Source of the DNA: Euzebya tangerina
GTDB taxonomy: Bacteria > Actinomycetota > Nitriliruptoria > Euzebyales > Euzebyaceae
Length of the DNA: 64,000 bases
Reading direction: 5' to 3'
Assembly (NCBI RefSeq): GCF_003074135.1
Contig: NZ_PPDK01000002.1
Coordinates: forward strand, 62,001-126,000
This document shows positions 43,115 to 52,400 of this stretch, piece after piece. The stretch's first letter is position 1. Each line of letters opens with the position of its first letter. The position numbers and the translations under genes were made by a program. The notes below the pieces were generated by a model. It did no database searches. It worked only from the letters and a program-made list of their open reading frames with translations, and was not told the DNA's origin.

Positions 43115-44646
43115 CGGCGCGCGTCGGCCGTGCCGGCCGCCGGGCGCGCCGTCGTGACCGAGTGTCCGGCCCGGCCCAGCCGCCCTACCGCTCGCTCCGC
43201 CGTCATCTGGCCCCGGTCGACGCGGTCAGCGCCGACCAGTTGGAGGCGATCCACCAAGCCGCACTGCAGGTCCTGGACCGCACGGGCATCGACTTCCTGC
43301 ACCCCGAGGCCCAGCGGCGTTGGCGGGAGGCGGGGGCGTCGGTGGACGGTGCGAGGGTGCGTCTGGAAGCCGCACTGGTGGAGGGCCTGGTCTCCCTGGC
43401 GCCGGCGTCCTTCACCCTCCACGCCCGCAACCCGGCACACGACGTGGTGCTCGGCGGCGATGCCGTGGTCTTCGGGTCGGTGTCCAGCGCCCCGTACGTC
43501 GGCGATGAAGCCGGCGGCCGCAGGAGCGGCACCCAGGAGGACTTCGAGAACCTGGTCCGGCTCAGCCAGACCCTCAACGCCATCCACCTGCACGGGGGCT
43601 ACCCGGTCGAGCCGATCTCGTGGCACCCGTCGGTCCGACATCTGCACGCGACGATGTCGCTGCTGACCCTGTCCGACAAGCCCATCGCGGGCTACAGCCT
43701 GGGGGCGCAGCGCAACATCGACTGCCTGGAGATGGTGCGGATCGCGCGTCAGGTGGACGACGCAACGATCGAGGCCGAGCCGTCGATCCACACAGTCATC
43801 AACTCCAGCTCACCGCTGCGCTACGACCACCCCATGATCGAGGGGATCCTCGAGTTCTCCGGTCGCAACCAGATCGTCATCATCACCCCCTTCACGCTGG
43901 CCGGCGCGATGGCACCGGTGACCATCGCGGGAGCGCTGGTCCAGCAGCACGCCGAGGCGCTGGCCGGAATCGCCTTCACCCAACTCGTCCGAGCCGGGGC
44001 CCCGGTCATGTACGGCGGCTTCACGAGCAACGTCGACATGCAGTCCGGCTCACCCGCGTTCGGGACACCGGAGTTCATGCGGGCGGCGCTCGTCGGCGGC
44101 CAGCTGGCGCGGCGGCTGGGGGTGCCCTACCGCTCCTCCAACGTGTGCGCAGCCAACGCCGTCGACGCTCAGGCGGCCTACGAGAGCGTCTTCAGCCTCT
44201 GGGGAGCGGTCATGGGTGGTGCCAACCTCATCTTCCACGGCGCCGGGTGGATGGAGGGTGGGTTGCGCGCCTCGTTCGAGAAGATGGTGCTGGACGCCGA
44301 CCTGCTGCAGATGGTCGCGGCCTTCCTCCAGCCGCTGGAGGTCGACACCACCACGCTGGCGGTGGACGCCATCGATGAGGTCGGTCCGGGCGGCCACTTC
44401 TTCGGGGTTCAACACACCCAGGATCGCTTCCGCACCGCCTTCTTCGCGCCGCTGGTCTCGGATTGGCGGAACTTCGAGGCGTGGGAGGAGGCGGGCAGCC
44501 CGACCGCACTGGATCACGCCACGCGGCTGGTGGAGGAGTTCGGCGCTGCCTACGTCCAACCAGCACTTCCCGCCGAGGTGCATGAGGAGTTGGAGGCCTT
44601 CGTCGCCCGCCGAGTCGCCGAGGGCGGCGTTGCCACGGACTACTGA
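43111..44646 (+). CDS. MttB-family (trimethylamine/betaine) methyltransferase, non-pyrrolysine
   Basis: The 511-residue protein matches the MttB superfamily. Family blocks are ALQVLDRTGIDFLHPEA, DVVLGGDAVVFGS, LNAIHLHGGYPVEP, VINSSSPLRYDHPMIEGILEF, PFTLAGAMAPVTIAGAL and MYGGFTSNVDMQSGSPAFGTPE. No in-frame stop interrupts it, so it is of the non-pyrrolysine type. Characterised members (MtgB, MtpB, MtcB) demethylate glycine betaine, proline betaine or carnitine onto a corrinoid protein; no corrinoid partner is visible here. The GTG at 43111 overlaps the iclR stop and has GGGAGG upstream. It probably starts breakdown of a quaternary amine. Confidence 0.85.
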   Translation: MTARVGRAGRRARRRDRVSGPAQPPYRSLRRHLAPVDAVSADQLEAIHQAALQVLDRTGIDFLHPEAQRRWREAGASVDGARVRLEAALVEGLVSLAPASFTLHARNPAHDVVLGGDAVVFGSVSSAPYVGDEAGGRRSGTQEDFENLVRLSQTLNAIHLHGGYPVEPISWHPSVRHLHATMSLLTLSDKPIAGYSLGAQRNIDCLEMVRIARQVDDATIEAEPSIHTVINSSSPLRYDHPMIEGILEFSGRNQIVIITPFTLAGAMAPVTIAGALVQQHAEALAGIAFTQLVRAGAPVMYGGFTSNVDMQSGSPAFGTPEFMRAALVGGQLARRLGVPYRSSNVCAANAVDAQAAYESVFSLWGAVMGGANLIFHGAGWMEGGLRASFEKMVLDADLLQMVAAFLQPLEVDTTTLAVDAIDEVGPGGHFFGVQHTQDRFRTAFFAPLVSDWRNFEAWEEAGSPTALDHATRLVEEFGAAYVQPALPAEVHEELEAFVARRVAEGGVATDY

Positions 44647-44686
44647 CGGGGGATCACCGAGCAGCGACAGAACCGGAGCGCAGAGG

Positions 44687-47182
44687 ATGAGAGAGCGAGC
44701 ACAGGTCGTCGTGATCGGTGGTGGCGTGGTCGGCGCCAGTGTGCTGTACCACCTGACCACCGTCGGTCTGACCGACTGCCTGCTCATCGAGCGCAGCGAG
44801 CTGACGTCCGGCTCGACGTGGCACGCCGCGGGCGGCATGCACACCCTGAACGGCGACCCCAACGTGGCGGCGTTGCAGCAGTACACCGTGGGGCTGTACG
44901 CCGAGATCGAGCGGATCAGCGGCCAGGACTGCGGCATCCACCTCTCCGGCGGCTTGATGCTGGCCGACTCCGCCGAGCGGATGGACTGGCTGCGCATGGC
45001 CCATGCCCGTGGCCGGTACCTCGGCATGGACACCGAGCTGATCAGCGTCGCCGAAGCCAAGGAGATCCTGCCGTTCATGGACGAGCAGTACTTCGTCGGT
45101 GCGCTGTACGACCCCATGGAGGGTCACGTCGACCCCTCCGGCGTGACCTACGCCTACGCCAAGGCGGCCCAGATCGGCGGGGCCGAGGTCGTCCAGCACA
45201 CGCGTGTGCAGGCGATCACCCAGCGGCCGGACGGGCTGTGGGATCTCGACTGCGGCGACGCCGGCAGCGTCACCTGCGAGCACATCGTCAACGCCGGCGG
45301 TCTGTGGGCCCGCGAGGTCGGGCGGATGTGCGGCATCGAGCTGCCGGTGCTCGCCATGGAGCACATGTACCTGCTGACCGAGCGGGTGCCGCAGTTGGCC
45401 GACCTGGATGTCCGTGACGGCCGGGCGATCGGGCTGCATGCGATGGACTTCGCCGGTGAGGTGTACATGCGGCGCGAGGGTGACGGGCTGCTGCTCGGCA
45501 CCTACGAGCCGAACGGTGTGCCATGGTCACCCCACACCACACCCTGGGACTTCGGCCACCAATTGCTCCCCCCCGACCTCGAGCGCATCGGCGACAACCT
45601 GGAGCGAGCGTTCGCGCACTTCCCCATCTTCGCGGAGGTGGGGATCAAGCAGGTCATCAACGGGCCCTTCACGTTCGCCCCCGACGGCAACCCGCTGGTC
45701 GGGCCGATCCGCGGTCAGCGTGGTCACTGGGTGGCCTGTGGGGTCATGGCCGGCCTGTCGCAGGGTGGGGGCGTCGGGCTGGCGCTGGCGAACTGGATCG
45801 CCACAGGTGACCCGGGCTTCGACGTCTGGGGGATGGACGTCGCGCGCTTCGGGGACTTCGCCACACCGGCCTACACCGACGCGCGGGTGCGCGAGAACTA
45901 CGGTCGGCGCTTCCGGATCCTCTATCCCAACGAGGAGCTCACTGCCGCCCGGCCGCTGCTGACCTCCCCGCTGTACGACCGATTGGATCGGGCAGGGGCG
46001 GTCTGGGGGGCTGCCTACGGCTTGGAGTACGCCCGCTGGTTCATGCCGGATCCGGGCGGCAGGGACGGCACCTCGGGCAGCGATGGCACTCCTGGTGGTG
46101 CCCGGATCGAGACCCCGACCCTGCGCCGCTCCGATGCCTGGGACAGCGTGGCTGCGGAGAGCGCTGCGGTTCGTGACGGCGTCGGCATGATCGAGACCAC
46201 GGGGTTCGCGAAGTTCACGTTCTCCGGGCCCGGCGCCCGGCTCTTCCTGGACCGGCTGCTGGCCGGCCGCATCCCGGCTCCCGGTCGGATCGCGTTGTGC
46301 CCGATGCTCAACACCGCAGGCAAGCTGATCGGCGACTTCACGGTTGCCGGCCTGCCGGAGGAGGGCGGGCCCGAGCGGTTCATGCTCTTCGGGTCCGGGC
46401 CGGCCGAGCGGTACTACGAGCGGCACTTCGATGCCCACCTGCCGGCCGACGGCTCCGTGACCTACAGGCCCCACGGGCCGAACCTGTGCGGCCTGTCGAT
46501 CGCCGGGCCTCGGTCGCGGGAGCTGTTGGCCGCCGTCGCACGCGAGGATGTCTCCGGCGACGCGTTCCGCTTCATGGACCTGCAGCGGCTGAAGATCGGC
46601 ATGGTCCCGGTCCTCGCGGGCCGACTGACCTTCACCGGCGACCTTGGCTATGAGTTCTGGGTCGAGCCGGCCTACGCAGGCCTGCTGTTCGACGTCCTGA
46701 TGGCGGCGGGGGAGCCGCTGGGGCTGCGCCTCTTCGGCGCCTCGGCGCTGGACTCGCTGCGGCTGGAGAAGTCCTTCGGCGCCTGGGCGACCGAGTACCG
46801 CCCCATCTACGACCCGTTCGAGGCTGGTCTGGGGTCCTTCATCAAGCTGGACAAGGGTCCGTTCATCGGCGCCGAGGCGGCTGCAGCCGTCGCTGAGGCC
46901 GGGCCCGACCGTCGTCTGGTCACGTTCGTGGTGGATGCGGTGGACGCGGACTGCGTCGGCGACGAGCCGATCTGGCATGACGGTGAGGTCGTCGGCTGGG
47001 TGACCTCCGGCGGGTACGCCCACGCATCGGCCGCATCGGTGGCGCTTGGCTACATCCCCGCGGAGTTGGCTCGGTCAGCGGGTGCCGGCACCTTCGAGAT
47101 CGAGGTCGTCGGGAACCGGCGTCCGGCGACGCGTGTGGAGACGTGTCTGTTCGACCCCGCTGGCACGCGGATGCGCGCCTAG
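44687..47182 (+). CDS. Dimethylglycine/sarcosine dehydrogenase-like FAD and folate protein
   Basis: The 831-residue protein has two halves. The first (about 1-400) is a DAO-type FAD domain with VVVIGGGVVGASVLYHL and GSTWHAAGGMH, where His46 matches the histidine that binds FAD covalently in dimethylglycine dehydrogenase. The second (about 440-831) is a GcvT-like folate domain (GVGMIETTGFAKFTFSGPGA, GYEFWVEPAYAGLLFDVLM, RLEKSFGAWATEYRP, GYIPAEL). It should oxidatively demethylate dimethylglycine or sarcosine and hand the methyl group to tetrahydrofolate. GGAG lies 9 nt before the ATG at 44687. It is the third gene of the iclR-mttB operon. Confidence 0.88.
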   Translation: MRERAQVVVIGGGVVGASVLYHLTTVGLTDCLLIERSELTSGSTWHAAGGMHTLNGDPNVAALQQYTVGLYAEIERISGQDCGIHLSGGLMLADSAERMDWLRMAHARGRYLGMDTELISVAEAKEILPFMDEQYFVGALYDPMEGHVDPSGVTYAYAKAAQIGGAEVVQHTRVQAITQRPDGLWDLDCGDAGSVTCEHIVNAGGLWAREVGRMCGIELPVLAMEHMYLLTERVPQLADLDVRDGRAIGLHAMDFAGEVYMRREGDGLLLGTYEPNGVPWSPHTTPWDFGHQLLPPDLERIGDNLERAFAHFPIFAEVGIKQVINGPFTFAPDGNPLVGPIRGQRGHWVACGVMAGLSQGGGVGLALANWIATGDPGFDVWGMDVARFGDFATPAYTDARVRENYGRRFRILYPNEELTAARPLLTSPLYDRLDRAGAVWGAAYGLEYARWFMPDPGGRDGTSGSDGTPGGARIETPTLRRSDAWDSVAAESAAVRDGVGMIETTGFAKFTFSGPGARLFLDRLLAGRIPAPGRIALCPMLNTAGKLIGDFTVAGLPEEGGPERFMLFGSGPAERYYERHFDAHLPADGSVTYRPHGPNLCGLSIAGPRSRELLAAVAREDVSGDAFRFMDLQRLKIGMVPVLAGRLTFTGDLGYEFWVEPAYAGLLFDVLMAAGEPLGLRLFGASALDSLRLEKSFGAWATEYRPIYDPFEAGLGSFIKLDKGPFIGAEAAAAVAEAGPDRRLVTFVVDAVDADCVGDEPIWHDGEVVGWVTSGGYAHASAASVALGYIPAELARSAGAGTFEIEVVGNRRPATRVETCLFDPAGTRMRA

Positions 47183-47191
47183 CCGCCCGCC

Positions 47192-47536
47192 TCAGCCCCA
47201 GCCCCACTCGTGCAGCGCATGGTCGTCGATGCCGAAGTGGTGGGCGATCTCATGGACGACGGTGATCGCCACCTCCTCCACCAACTGCTCGTGGGTGTCG
47301 CAGAAGTCGCACAGCGCCAGTCGGTAGATCGTGATGCGGTCCGGTAGGACGCCGGCGTAGAACTCCCGCTCGGTCAGCGGGATGCCCTCGTACAGGCCGA
47401 GGATGTCTGGCTCGTCGGGGTTGGCGTCCTCGACCAGCACCACGACGTTGTCGAGCAGGTCGAACAGCTCGTCGGGCACTCGGTCGAGTCCCTCTCCGAC
47501 CAGCTCCTCGAACGCCGCTTCCGGTATGGGCTCCAC
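47192..47536 (-). CDS. Zincin-like metallopeptidase family protein
   Basis: The 114-residue protein has the HExxH zinc motif in VVHEIAHHFGIDD (HEIAHHFGID at residues 95-104) and the family's N-terminal region FEELVGEGLDRVPDELFDLLDNV. It fits the small zincin family (TTHA0227-like, PF06262), whose substrates are unknown. A pair of cysteines (LCDFCD) lies before the active site. It begins 30 nt after the alpha/beta hydrolase on the same strand, so they are probably co-transcribed. Confidence 0.85.
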   Translation of the reverse strand: MEPIPEAAFEELVGEGLDRVPDELFDLLDNVVVLVEDANPDEPDILGLYEGIPLTEREFYAGVLPDRITIYRLALCDFCDTHEQLVEEVAITVVHEIAHHFGIDDHALHEWGWG

Positions 47537-47566
47537 CAGCTCCAGTCTTGCGGCTCCCCGGTTCAG

Positions 47567-48433
47567 CTACACCCTCGGCTCCTCGAGCAGGACCTCGTGG
47601 AGGAACGCGGCCGCCCGTTGCGCGAACCACTCCGCGTGCTCGTCGTGCACCAGCAGCGAGCCCCCGGGGAGGCTCTCGAACGTGGTGGAGCCTGCGAACT
47701 GCGAGGCCATCACGCGAGCCTTCTCCGCCGGGAAGAACGGATCCTGCGCACCCCACAGCAACAGCGTTGGCATCGAGAGGTCACGCTGGACGGCGGCCAG
47801 TTCGTCGACGTCGTCCAGGTTGAAGGTCTCCAGGACCGTGAACTGGCTGTCCCACAGGACGTCGTCCTCGAGCAGCGGTCGGACGAAGAGGTCGTGGAAC
47901 TCACCATCGAGATGCCCCACGTCCGCCACGGTCCCACCGAACAGCAACCGGCTGCGTCGCAACGGCCCCAGTCCGATGGCACGCCGAAACAGTGCGTGCG
48001 CCCCTGGGAGCCTCGTCCCATGGACGAACATGCCGAGCTGCCAGGAGTTGTGGCCCGGGATCTCCGTGCCGGACAGGACCAGAGCCGTCACGTGTTCGGG
48101 CCGCGCGGACGCCACCCGGCGGGCGACCATGCCACCGCTGTTCTGTCCGAACAGCGCCACGCCGGTCAGGCTGAGCTGGTCCATGACGGCCTGGACGGAT
48201 TCGACGTGCCCGCGGATGGACAGCGGAGTGGCTGCGGTGGCCACCGAGCCGCCTGCACCGGGCAGGTCGATCACATGGCACGTGAACTCCTCCGACAGCG
48301 TGGGCACCACGCCACGCCAGGTGTCGCCGTTCAGCGGCCAGCCATGGATGAACAGCAGGTCGGGGCCTGCTCCGGAGCGCCGGTAGGCGACCTCGGTGTG
48401 GCCGATGTCGATCATCGTGCTGTTGTCCTTCAC
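47567..48433 (-). CDS. Alpha/beta hydrolase (epoxide hydrolase/dehalogenase-like)
   Basis: The 288-residue protein has the oxyanion segment FIHGWPLNGDTW, the nucleophile elbow GQNSGG (Ser99), the acid in LLWGAQDPFFP and the His in LVHDEHAEW. A serine nucleophile indicates an esterase or C-C hydrolase rather than a dehalogenase. The GTG at 48433 has AGAGG upstream; ATG at 48415 is possible. It is divergent from an MmyB-type regulator with a palindrome between them, so it is the likely regulatory target. Confidence 0.83.
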   Translation of the reverse strand: MKDNSTMIDIGHTEVAYRRSGAGPDLLFIHGWPLNGDTWRGVVPTLSEEFTCHVIDLPGAGGSVATAATPLSIRGHVESVQAVMDQLSLTGVALFGQNSGGMVARRVASARPEHVTALVLSGTEIPGHNSWQLGMFVHGTRLPGAHALFRRAIGLGPLRRSRLLFGGTVADVGHLDGEFHDLFVRPLLEDDVLWDSQFTVLETFNLDDVDELAAVQRDLSMPTLLLWGAQDPFFPAEKARVMASQFAGSTTFESLPGGSLLVHDEHAEWFAQRAAAFLHEVLLEEPRV

Positions 48434-48499
48434 GGGGCACCTCTCCGGTGGTCGGTTGCTGCGGACACCAGTGACGGTATGAAGCCGGACAGGACTCGT

Positions 48500-48520
48500 C
48501 ACCTACCCACGAGGTAGGTG
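48500..48520. promoter_or_regulatory. Palindromic operator candidate between hydrolase and MmyB-type regulator
   Basis: CACCTACC (48500-48507) and GGTAGGTG (48513-48520) form a perfect 8-bp inverted repeat around 5 bases. It lies 22 bp upstream of the regulator's -10 box (TACGAT, 48542-48547), at the expected -35 region, and 67 bp upstream of the hydrolase start. Confidence 0.6.
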
Positions 48521-48555
48521 CAGGCCGCGGACCTCTGGCCATACGATCCGCCGGG

Positions 48556-49386
48556 ATGGACGCCGCCGCAGGTCACGCAGGAGCCTCGACCGGTCAGGAC
48601 CGGGTCTTCCCGGCGCTGCTCAAGTACTGGCGCGGCCATCGCGGCCACAGCCAGTTGGACCTCGCCCTGATCGCCGATGTCTCCTCACGACACATCAGCT
48701 TCCTGGAGACCGGGCGGTCCCGTCCGAGCGAGCAGATGGTTCGCTGGCTCGCCGAGGCGCTGGACGTCCCTCTGCGGGACCGCAACGAGCTGCTGCGCGC
48801 TGCGGGCTTCCCGGCGCAGTACCCCGACGTCGACGTGGACGAGGCGTTGGCGGGGCCCGTGGGGGAGGCCGTGACGATGATGCTCGAGGGACACGACCCC
48901 TTCCCCATGATCGTCGTCGATCGCCTCTACCGGGTGTACCGGGCGAACCGGTCGGCCCGGATGCTGTTGGGCGCGCTCGGAGCCGCAGATGTTCGCGGCC
49001 TCAACCTGATCGAGCTGCTCTTCGCGCCAGGCGTGAAAGCGCTGATCGAGGACTGGGAGGGCACCGCAGGGGTGGTTCTTCGCCGACTGCAACGCGAGTC
49101 CCTGCACCGGCCACAGGACGCTGACCTGGCCCAGCTGCTGGCCGACCTGCTCGACACCGACGGGATACCCGAGCAGTGGCTGACACCCGCCCTGGCCGAG
49201 CCGAATCAACCGGTCCTTCCCATCGCCTTCCGACTCGGCGCACAGAGCCTGTCATTTCTGACGGCCATCACCACGTTCAGTGCCCCGCAGAACCTGACCC
49301 TCGACGAGTTGCAGATCGAGAGCTGGTTCCCGGCCGACGATTCGACCCGGGCCTTCTGTCAGGAGCTGCTGAGCACCGACGGGTGA
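48556..49386 (+). CDS. XRE-family regulator with MmyB-like ligand domain
   Basis: The 276-residue protein has an N-terminal helix-turn-helix (LIADVSSRHISFLETGRSRPSEQMVRWLAEALDVPL reads as one block, about residues 36-71) and a C-terminal MmyB-like ligand-binding domain (MIVVDRLYRVYRANRSA, LNLIELLFAPGVKALIEDWE, LTLDELQIESWFPADDSTR). Such regulators commonly control a divergent oxidoreductase or hydrolase. The ATG is 8 nt after TACGAT, suggesting a leaderless start. Confidence 0.87.
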   Translation: MDAAAGHAGASTGQDRVFPALLKYWRGHRGHSQLDLALIADVSSRHISFLETGRSRPSEQMVRWLAEALDVPLRDRNELLRAAGFPAQYPDVDVDEALAGPVGEAVTMMLEGHDPFPMIVVDRLYRVYRANRSARMLLGALGAADVRGLNLIELLFAPGVKALIEDWEGTAGVVLRRLQRESLHRPQDADLAQLLADLLDTDGIPEQWLTPALAEPNQPVLPIAFRLGAQSLSFLTAITTFSAPQNLTLDELQIESWFPADDSTRAFCQELLSTDG

Positions 49387-49417
49387 GCGAACCCACCCGC
49401 CGGTGTCCTGGCAGATC

Positions 49418-52400
49418 TCACTCCTCGGTCGGGTTGGCCACTGACGGCTGGTTGGCCACCGAGGCGATCGTCTGGGCGACCTCCTCGGACACCGCGTTGG
49501 TGCCACCGACGATTCTGACGGTGTCGATCGGGCCGGAGTTGGCGGCGACCAGGTCGAGGATCTCGGGAGAACCGGCCGGGTTCTCACCGTGAACCAGGGC
49601 CACGGTCTGACCGAGGGCACCGATGACGGGGCCCGTCGTCAGTGCGTCAGGCCAGTTGAGGCCGGTCGCAACCCACAGGACCGACTGGTCGAGTCCGAGC
49701 TCGACGCCTTCGTCGTACAGCAGCGCCAGCGTCTCGTACCGGGTCGTTCCGGCGATCCGGCGGATGTCGTAGCCCAGGGCCAGGATCTCGGCCTCGACCT
49801 CTTCGCTGACCGCCGCGGTCCCGCCGACGATCACGACTTCGGAGGCACCGGACACGGCCAGCGCGTCGATGGTCTCCTGCGGCAGCCGTTGGGCGTTCAC
49901 CAGCAGGATCGGACGCTGGGTGAAGGCAGCCTGTGAGGAGACGCCCAAGGCGTCCGGCCAGCCGCGGAGCGGGTCGGCGTTCTCGCCCTCGGTGATGTAG
50001 ACGGTGGTGGGGTCTGGCGCCGCCAGGGCGTCACGGACCAGGCGCGCGGTGTCGAAGCGGTTGACGCCGCCGATTCGTTCGGTGGCGAGACCGAGGTCAC
50101 GAACCTGCTGCTCGGCCAGCGAGGATACGGCTGCCTCGCCACCGAGGATCAGCGCGTTGGTTGCCCCCAGGCGCTGGATCTCCGCGGCCGTGTCGGCCGT
50201 CAGCTCAGCCGTGGCCGTCAGCAGGATCGGAGCCTCGAGCTGACGGGCGATGGTGGCGCCCGCAAGGGCGTCGGCGTAGTTGTCGGCGCGCGCCAGGACC
50301 ACCCAGGGCGTTTCCTCCGGGTACCCACGCTGGGAGATCAGGATGGCCGTCGTGATCCGGGTCGGGCCAGCGATTCGCTCGATGTCGAAGCCGGGGTCAC
50401 CCGGGTTGGTCGGACCCGTCGGGTCGGTGGGGTTGGTCGGGCCCGTCGGGTTCTGGGGATCCGTTGGATCGGTCGGGTCAGTGGGGTCGGTCGGGTCGGT
50501 GGGGTCGGTCGGGTCAGTCGGGTCGGTTGGGTCGGACGGGTCGGTGGGGTCGGTGGGGTCGGTGGGGTCGGTGGGGTCGGTGGGGTCGGTGGGGTCGGTC
50601 GGGTCGGTGGGGTCGGTCGGGTCGGTCGGGCCCGGAGTGACCGTGACGGTCACGGTGACCGTGTCACGAGCACCGTTGTCGTCCACGACGTCGTAGGTGA
50701 AGGTGTCGGTGCCCTCTGCGTCCGCATCGGCGGTGTACACCAGCCGACCGTTGACCACCCGGACCGTTGCGCCAGCCGGACTGCTGATCGACGCCGGGTC
50801 GATGGTGAGCACGTCGCCGTTGTCGTCACGGTCGTTGGCGAGGACGTCGATCCCCACCGACCGGCCGGCCTCGACGGTGGCGGCGTCGTCATCGCCGACC
50901 GGTGCGACGTTCGGGATCGTGATGATCAGGTTCGCCGTGTCGGTGCCGCCGTGGCCGTCGCTGATGCGATAGCGCACGCGGACGGTCCCCTCGAGTGGTC
51001 CGGGGGAGTAGCTGATGCTCCCGTCGGGGTTGACGGTGGCGGCGCCGCCGCCGATCACCTGGATGCTGGTGACCGATAGCGCATCGCCGTTCGGGTCGGC
51101 GTCGTTGTCGAGCACCGGTACGGTCACGGACTCGCCGACCGCGATCGTCACCTGGTCATCGCCCGCCGTGGGCGCGACGTTCGCAACGGTGACGGTGACC
51201 GTGGCCGTGTCGGTGTTGCCGCTGCCGTCGGTGACCGTGTAGGTGAACGTGTCCTCGCCCGAGAAGCCTGCAGCTGGGGTGTAGACGACCCGGTCGCCGA
51301 CGATCTGGACCGAGCCGGTCGTGCTGCTCGTGTTCGTCGCGGTGACGGCCAGGCCGTTGCCGGCGGCGTCGAGGTCATTGCCGAGTACGGGGATCGACAC
51401 GGTCGTCGGGGGCTGGCCCGCTGCGTAGCCGGCCACTGCTGCACTGTCGTCGACGGCGACCAGGGGGACATCGCCGACGCTGATGGTGACGGTTGCGGTG
51501 TCGGTGCCGCCGTCACCGTCGTCGACCTGGTAGGTGAAGGTGTCGACACCGTCGAACCCGGGGTCGGGGCTGTAGGTTGCGACGCCGCCCGAGTCGATCG
51601 TGACGGTGCCGTTGCTGGGCTGGGTCACGACGCTGAACGTCAGCGTGTCGGTGTTGGAGTCGGTGTCGTTGGCGGCCAGGTCCACGACCGCGGCCGTGTT
51701 CTCGTCCGTCGATGCGGAGTCGTTCCCGGCCACCGGCGCCGCGTTCGGCACGGTCACGGTGACCTGCGCGGTTGCCGTGTCCTCTCCGTCGCTCACCTCG
51801 TAGGTGAAGGTGTCGGTGCCCTTGAAGGTCGGGTCCGGTGTGTATCGCACCTCGCCGCCCCCGGTGATGACGGTGCTGCCGCCGGCGGGGTCGCTCACGC
51901 CGACGATGGCCAGCGTGTCGCTGTTGGAGTCGGTGTCGTTGGCAAGGACGTCGATGACGACCGAGGCTCCGGGTGTGGTTGCCTCGTCGTCATCCCGAGC
52001 GATCGGCGCCGCATTGGTGACCGTGACGGTCACGGTGGCCGTTGCGGTGTCGCCGCTGCCGTCGGTCGTGGTGTAGCTGAAGGTGTCGGTGCCCGCGAAC
52101 CCAGCCGCTGGTGTGTAGACGACCTCGTCGCCGTCGGTCACCACCGTGCCGGCCGTGTCGGCCGTGTCGACCGAGGTCAGGGCGAGGCCGTTGCCGGCTG
52201 GATCGTCGTCGTTGTCCAGGACGGCGATGCGCACCGAGGTCGGTATGTCGCTGGCGCCGAAGCTGGCCACGGTCGCGGCGTCCGGGTTCGCACCTGGCGG
52301 GACGTTGTCCACGGTGATGTCAACCCGGCGGGTGACCGTGCCGCCGTCCCCGTCGCTCACCTCGTAGACGAACGAGTCCGGTCCGCTGTAGCCAGGGTCG

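Noticed and set aside
43111-44646. Pyrrolysine (UAG) MttB
   Set aside because: No in-frame stop is present anywhere in the reading frame, so it belongs to the non-pyrrolysine branch.
50405-50629. CRISPR-like array
   Set aside because: The units are 9 bp with no spacers and are in frame with the protein; it is a coding tandem repeat.
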